Shown here piece by piece: positions 14,436 to 16,729 of a DNA stretch of 16,729 nucleotides (its first letter is position 1; every line of letters starts with the position of its first letter). The DNA comes from UBA1038 sp964480995 (GTDB lineage Bacteria > Bacillota > Clostridia > Christensenellales > Aristaeellaceae), in contig CAYZRZ010000029.1 in NCBI GenBank assembly GCA_964480995.1, positions 1 through 16,729 on the forward strand, in the 5' to 3' direction. The notes beneath the pieces were generated by a model that saw only the letters and a list, made by a program, of their open reading frames with translations, was not told the DNA's origin and ran no database searches. A program made the translations under genes and the position numbers.

Positions 14436-15077
14436 TTGGCCAAGCGCTTAAACGACATATACACCCGGCTGTTGGATCACTACGGCGATCCGCGCTGGTG
14501 GCCTGCCGGATCGGTCTATGAAGTCATGACCGGCGCGGTGCTCACCCAGAATACGGCCTGGACGAATGTCGAAAAGGCCATCGCCCATTTCGGCGATGGC
14601 CTTTCTCCCCATGTCGTGGCGTCTATAGACGAAGCAAAGTTAAAGGAGATCATCCGTCCCGCGGGTTCCTTTAACCGGAAAGCGCGCTGCCTCAAGGCGC
14701 TGACCGCCTGGTATGCCCTGTATGGATACGACGGGGAACAGGTCCGGCGGCAGCCCATGGCAATGCTGCGCCGGGAACTGCTGGCCCTGAAGGGCATCGG
14801 GCCGGAGACCGCTGATTCCATCCTGCTGTACGCCTTTGGCTTCCCTTCCTTTGTGGTAGATGCCTATACCATGAGGCTCTGCGGCCGCTATCCCCTGGAC
14901 GCGGGAGGGGATTATCACGGCATAAAAAGCTTTTTTGAACGCCACATGGAGCGGGATGCCCTGCTGTACAACAGGTTTCACGCCCTCATCGTGATCAACG
15001 CCAAAGCGCATTGCCGCAAGAAGCCGCTGTGCGCCGGCTGCCCTCTGTATGACACCTGCAAAAGGAGTGGCCTGTGA
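14436..15077 (+). CDS. HhH-GPD DNA glycosylase with Fe-S loop (endonuclease III-like)
   Basis: A 213-residue base-excision repair glycosylase. VMTGAVLTQNTAWTNVEKA (about 30-48) is the substrate-side helix. The helix-hairpin-helix is LLALKGIGPETADSILL (115-131), and catalytic Asp142 lies in VVDAYTMRL. Position 124, where endonuclease III has its catalytic lysine (GRKTA), is Glu (GPETA), so it should be a monofunctional glycosylase of the MagIII/COG2231 type, perhaps removing alkylated purines, rather than an AP lyase. Four cysteines at 193, 199, 202 and 208 (C-x5-C-x2-C-x5-C) should bind a 4Fe-4S cluster; E. coli Nth has C-x6 in the first interval. The TTG start is supported by its ribosome site. 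Its stop overlaps the GTG of the next gene by four nt (GTGA), showing tight coupling. Confidence 0.9.
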   Translation: MAKRLNDIYTRLLDHYGDPRWWPAGSVYEVMTGAVLTQNTAWTNVEKAIAHFGDGLSPHVVASIDEAKLKEIIRPAGSFNRKARCLKALTAWYALYGYDGEQVRRQPMAMLRRELLALKGIGPETADSILLYAFGFPSFVVDAYTMRLCGRYPLDAGGDYHGIKSFFERHMERDALLYNRFHALIVINAKAHCRKKPLCAGCPLYDTCKRSGL

Positions 15078-15409
15078 ACTGGCGTGAATTGATCGACTTC
15101 TGCCTCACCTATCCTGACGCCTATGAGGATTACCCCTTTGACCCCCTGCCTGATGACAACGCGACCGCGGTGATCAGGCACAAGAAGAACCGCCGGAGCT
15201 TCGCGCTGATCATGCGGCACAAGGGCATGCTGTACCTGAACCTCAAGTGCGACCCCTTTGAGGCGGAGCTGCTGCGCCAGGCCTACCGGGACCTGATCCC
15301 CGGCTGGCACATGAACAAGCGGCACTGGAACACGGTGGTGATGGGCGGCGACGTGCCGGAGGAAGAGATCGAGCGAATGATCCGGCGCAGCTGGCAGCTG
15401 ACCTTGTGA
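15074..15409 (+). CDS. MmcQ/YjbR family protein
   Basis: A 111-residue protein of the MmcQ/YjbR (CyaY-like fold) family. Landmarks are the N-terminal LIDFCLTYPDAYEDYPF, then AVIRHKKNRRSFALI, LNLKCDPFEAELLRQAY, and the C-terminal PGWHMNKRHWNTVVMGGDVPEEEI. These are the usual blocks, and the length is normal. The family is often called DNA-binding from its fold, but the role is not established. It starts at GTG 15074, sharing four nt with the glycosylase stop, so the pair is translationally coupled; a repair-related role is suggested by that context only. The next gene starts 15 nt after its stop. Confidence 0.92.
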   Translation: MNWRELIDFCLTYPDAYEDYPFDPLPDDNATAVIRHKKNRRSFALIMRHKGMLYLNLKCDPFEAELLRQAYRDLIPGWHMNKRHWNTVVMGGDVPEEEIERMIRRSWQLTL

Positions 15410-15424
15410 TGAAGGAGGGATTTT

Positions 15425-15886
15425 ATGAGCCTTGTTCTTCGCCCGGAGCGGCCTGAAGATCGGGAGGAGATCCTACGATTGACCTATGAGGCCTTCATGA
15501 CCCTGGATTACCCCGGCCGGCAGCGCCTGGATGAGCACTTTCTGCTGTCGCTGCTGTATGAAGGCGGCAAGGGCATCGCGCCGCTGTGCTTCGCCGCGAT
15601 ACTGGACGGGCGGATCGCGGGGCATATCTTTTACTCGGAGACTGCCTTTACGCGGCCTGACGGATCAAAAGCCTCAACGCTCACTTTCGGTCTTTATCCG
15701 TGCATCCGGAGCACCAGCGGCAGGGCATCGGCAGGGCGCTGGTCAGCCATACGATGGACCTGGCCCGAAGAATATGATAAGGCCGAACAGGATGAGCCGG
15801 GCTACGCGGCCTTTGACGCCGCCTTCCAAAAAAAGCATGCTCCGGGGCAATTGATCTATGACGAAGGGTCCCCTCATTCCTGTTGA
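15425..15886 (+). pseudogene. Damaged GNAT acetyltransferase (YhbS-like)
   Basis: AAGGAGGG (15412-15419) precedes ATG 15425 and residues 1-89 form a normal GNAT N-terminus: LVLRPERPEDREEILRL, LLYEGGKG, LCFAAILDGRIAGHIFYS and KASTLTFG. From about 15692 the acetyl-CoA loop continues in another frame: LSVHPEHQRQGIGRALVSH, then MDLARRI and TGA 15775-15777. A lost C in GGTCCTTTATCC would restore TFGPLSVHPEHQ. The original frame resumes meaning near 15769 with EEYDKAEQDEPG and FDAAFQKKHAPGQ, which resembles the end of YhbS-type proteins. The stretch that normally lies between (the GDPxYYxRFGF segment, about 50 residues) is missing, so an internal deletion is likely in addition to the frameshift. 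As read, the 153-residue product lacks a working cofactor loop. Confidence 0.75.
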
Positions 15887-15952
15887 CGGATGGGGTATAA
15901 TTGTAATTGATAATGCCGCCCGCTCGCGGCCGGCAATGAGAAGGAGCAACCA

Positions 15953-16729
15953 ATGACCACATTCAGCCAAATGGAATACAAGCGACCGGACTTTAATGCC
16001 TTGTTTGATGAGGGCAAAGCCATGCTCGACCGGATGGAAAAGGCGGGCAGCGCGCAGGAGCTGTTTGACGCCATGCAGGCGCTGGATGCCGAGATCCGTC
16101 ACCTGGCCACCCAGCGGACGCTGGCGCATATCCGCTACACCATCAACACCAAGGATGAGTTCTACGACAAAGAAAACGACACCTTTGATGAGGAGCTGCC
16201 GCGTTTTCAGGAGATCAGCACCGAGGCCGCGCGCATCGTGCTGGAGAGCCCCTATAAGGATGACGTCGCCCAAAAGTACGGCCCCCATCTGCTGGAAAAA
16301 TACGAGGTGCAGCGCAAGGTATTCAAGCCCGAGATCGTGGAAGACCTGGTGGAAGAAAATAAGCTGTCCAGCGAGTATCAGAAGCTGATGGCCTCCGCCG
16401 AGATCGAGTTTGACGGAAAGAAGCTCAACCTCTCAGGCCTCATCCCCTACATGGAGTCCACCGACCGCCAGGTGCGCCGCGCGGCCAACGCCGCCAGCTG
16501 GGGCTGGATAGCATCCAGGCAGCAGGAGCTGGACGAGCTGTATGACAAGCTGGTCAAAGTACGCCACCGCATCGGGCAAAAGCTGGGCCATGAGAACTTT
16601 ATCCCCGTCGCCTACGCCCGCATGGGCCGCACCGACTGGAACCAGGAAGACGCCAAGCGCTACCGCGACCAGATCGTGGAAAGCGTCGTGCCGCTGACAG
16701 GGAAGCTCTACCGCGAGCAGGCCCAGCGC
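15953..16729 (+). CDS. M3-family oligoendopeptidase (PepF-like), N-terminal part
   Basis: Open from ATG 15953 through the right edge: 259 codons without a stop. AAGGAG (15941-15946) is six nt upstream. The protein begins MTTFSQMEYKRPDF and continues with helical segments typical of the M3 oligoendopeptidase N-terminal region: LATQRTLAHIRYTINTKDEFY, LPRFQEISTEAARI, SAEIEFDGKKLNLSGLIPYM, DRQVRRAANAASWGWIASRQ and VRHRIGQKLGHENFIPVAYARMGRTDW. The zinc-binding HExxH and its distal Glu lie beyond the window and cannot be checked. Known members are cytoplasmic zinc peptidases that cut short peptides. The family fit is good; subtype (PepF versus a pz-peptidase/M3B variant) is open. A TATAAT at 15896-15901 may be its -10, but no acceptable -35 accompanies it. 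Confidence 0.88.
   Translation, partial: MTTFSQMEYKRPDFNALFDEGKAMLDRMEKAGSAQELFDAMQALDAEIRHLATQRTLAHIRYTINTKDEFYDKENDTFDEELPRFQEISTEAARIVLESPYKDDVAQKYGPHLLEKYEVQRKVFKPEIVEDLVEENKLSSEYQKLMASAEIEFDGKKLNLSGLIPYMESTDRQVRRAANAASWGWIASRQQELDELYDKLVKVRHRIGQKLGHENFIPVAYARMGRTDWNQEDAKRYRDQIVESVVPLTGKLYREQAQR

Noticed and set aside
15883..15901. TTGACG with TATAAT as a pepF promoter
   Set aside because: The spacer is only 7 bp; the alternative GATAAT is 20 bp away.

Overview
The window looks like a scaffold from a metagenome-assembled or draft genome of a GC-rich member of the Bacillota, probably class Clostridia. This is inferred from strong AAGGAGG-type ribosome binding sites, sigma-A-like promoters, a clostridial-type divergent PurA, a modular SH3/peptidoglycan-binding surface protein and a macro-domain/HTH fusion of a kind I associate with Firmicutes. 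A run of ten Ns (1151-1160) inside argS shows two contigs were joined, and the flanking reading frames do not agree across it.

Layout. 1-322: a decayed IS5-type transposase fragment. 323-757 (-): a DUF1801 protein. 888-4773 (+): argS (broken by the gap), dapF and purA, a housekeeping run ending at a near-symmetric terminator (4790-4837) that can also serve the opposing gene. 4893-7268 (-): an exported two-repeat DUF1541 protein and, upstream of it, a phosphohexomutase, each with its own candidate promoter. 7269-7527 is a divergent intergenic region with a promoter facing each way. 7528-9717 (+): a 729-residue exported protein with about five SH3-like modules, a peptidoglycan-binding domain and an uncharacterised His/Asp/Cys-containing C-terminal domain. 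Its end overlaps by 35 nt the start of an HI0933/BaiN-type flavoprotein (9683-10936). A phosphinothricin-acetyltransferase-like GNAT follows (11071-11646).

11802-15886 (+): a close-packed run of pirin, a macro domain fused to an HTH-like C-terminal domain (one frameshift), a von Willebrand A protein, a monofunctional HhH-GPD DNA glycosylase with an Fe-S loop, an MmcQ/YjbR protein, and a damaged GNAT gene. 15953 to the right edge: the start of an M3-family oligoendopeptidase that continues outside the window.

Most genes are ordinary core or accessory metabolism. The part most worth following up is pirin / macro-HTH / VWA / glycosylase: an ADP-ribose-binding module joined to a putative DNA-binding domain, beside a metal-dependent protein-interaction module and a base-excision enzyme. 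That suggests, but does not prove, an ADP-ribose or DNA-damage response unit. No tRNA, rRNA, CRISPR array, riboswitch or intact mobile element was found.
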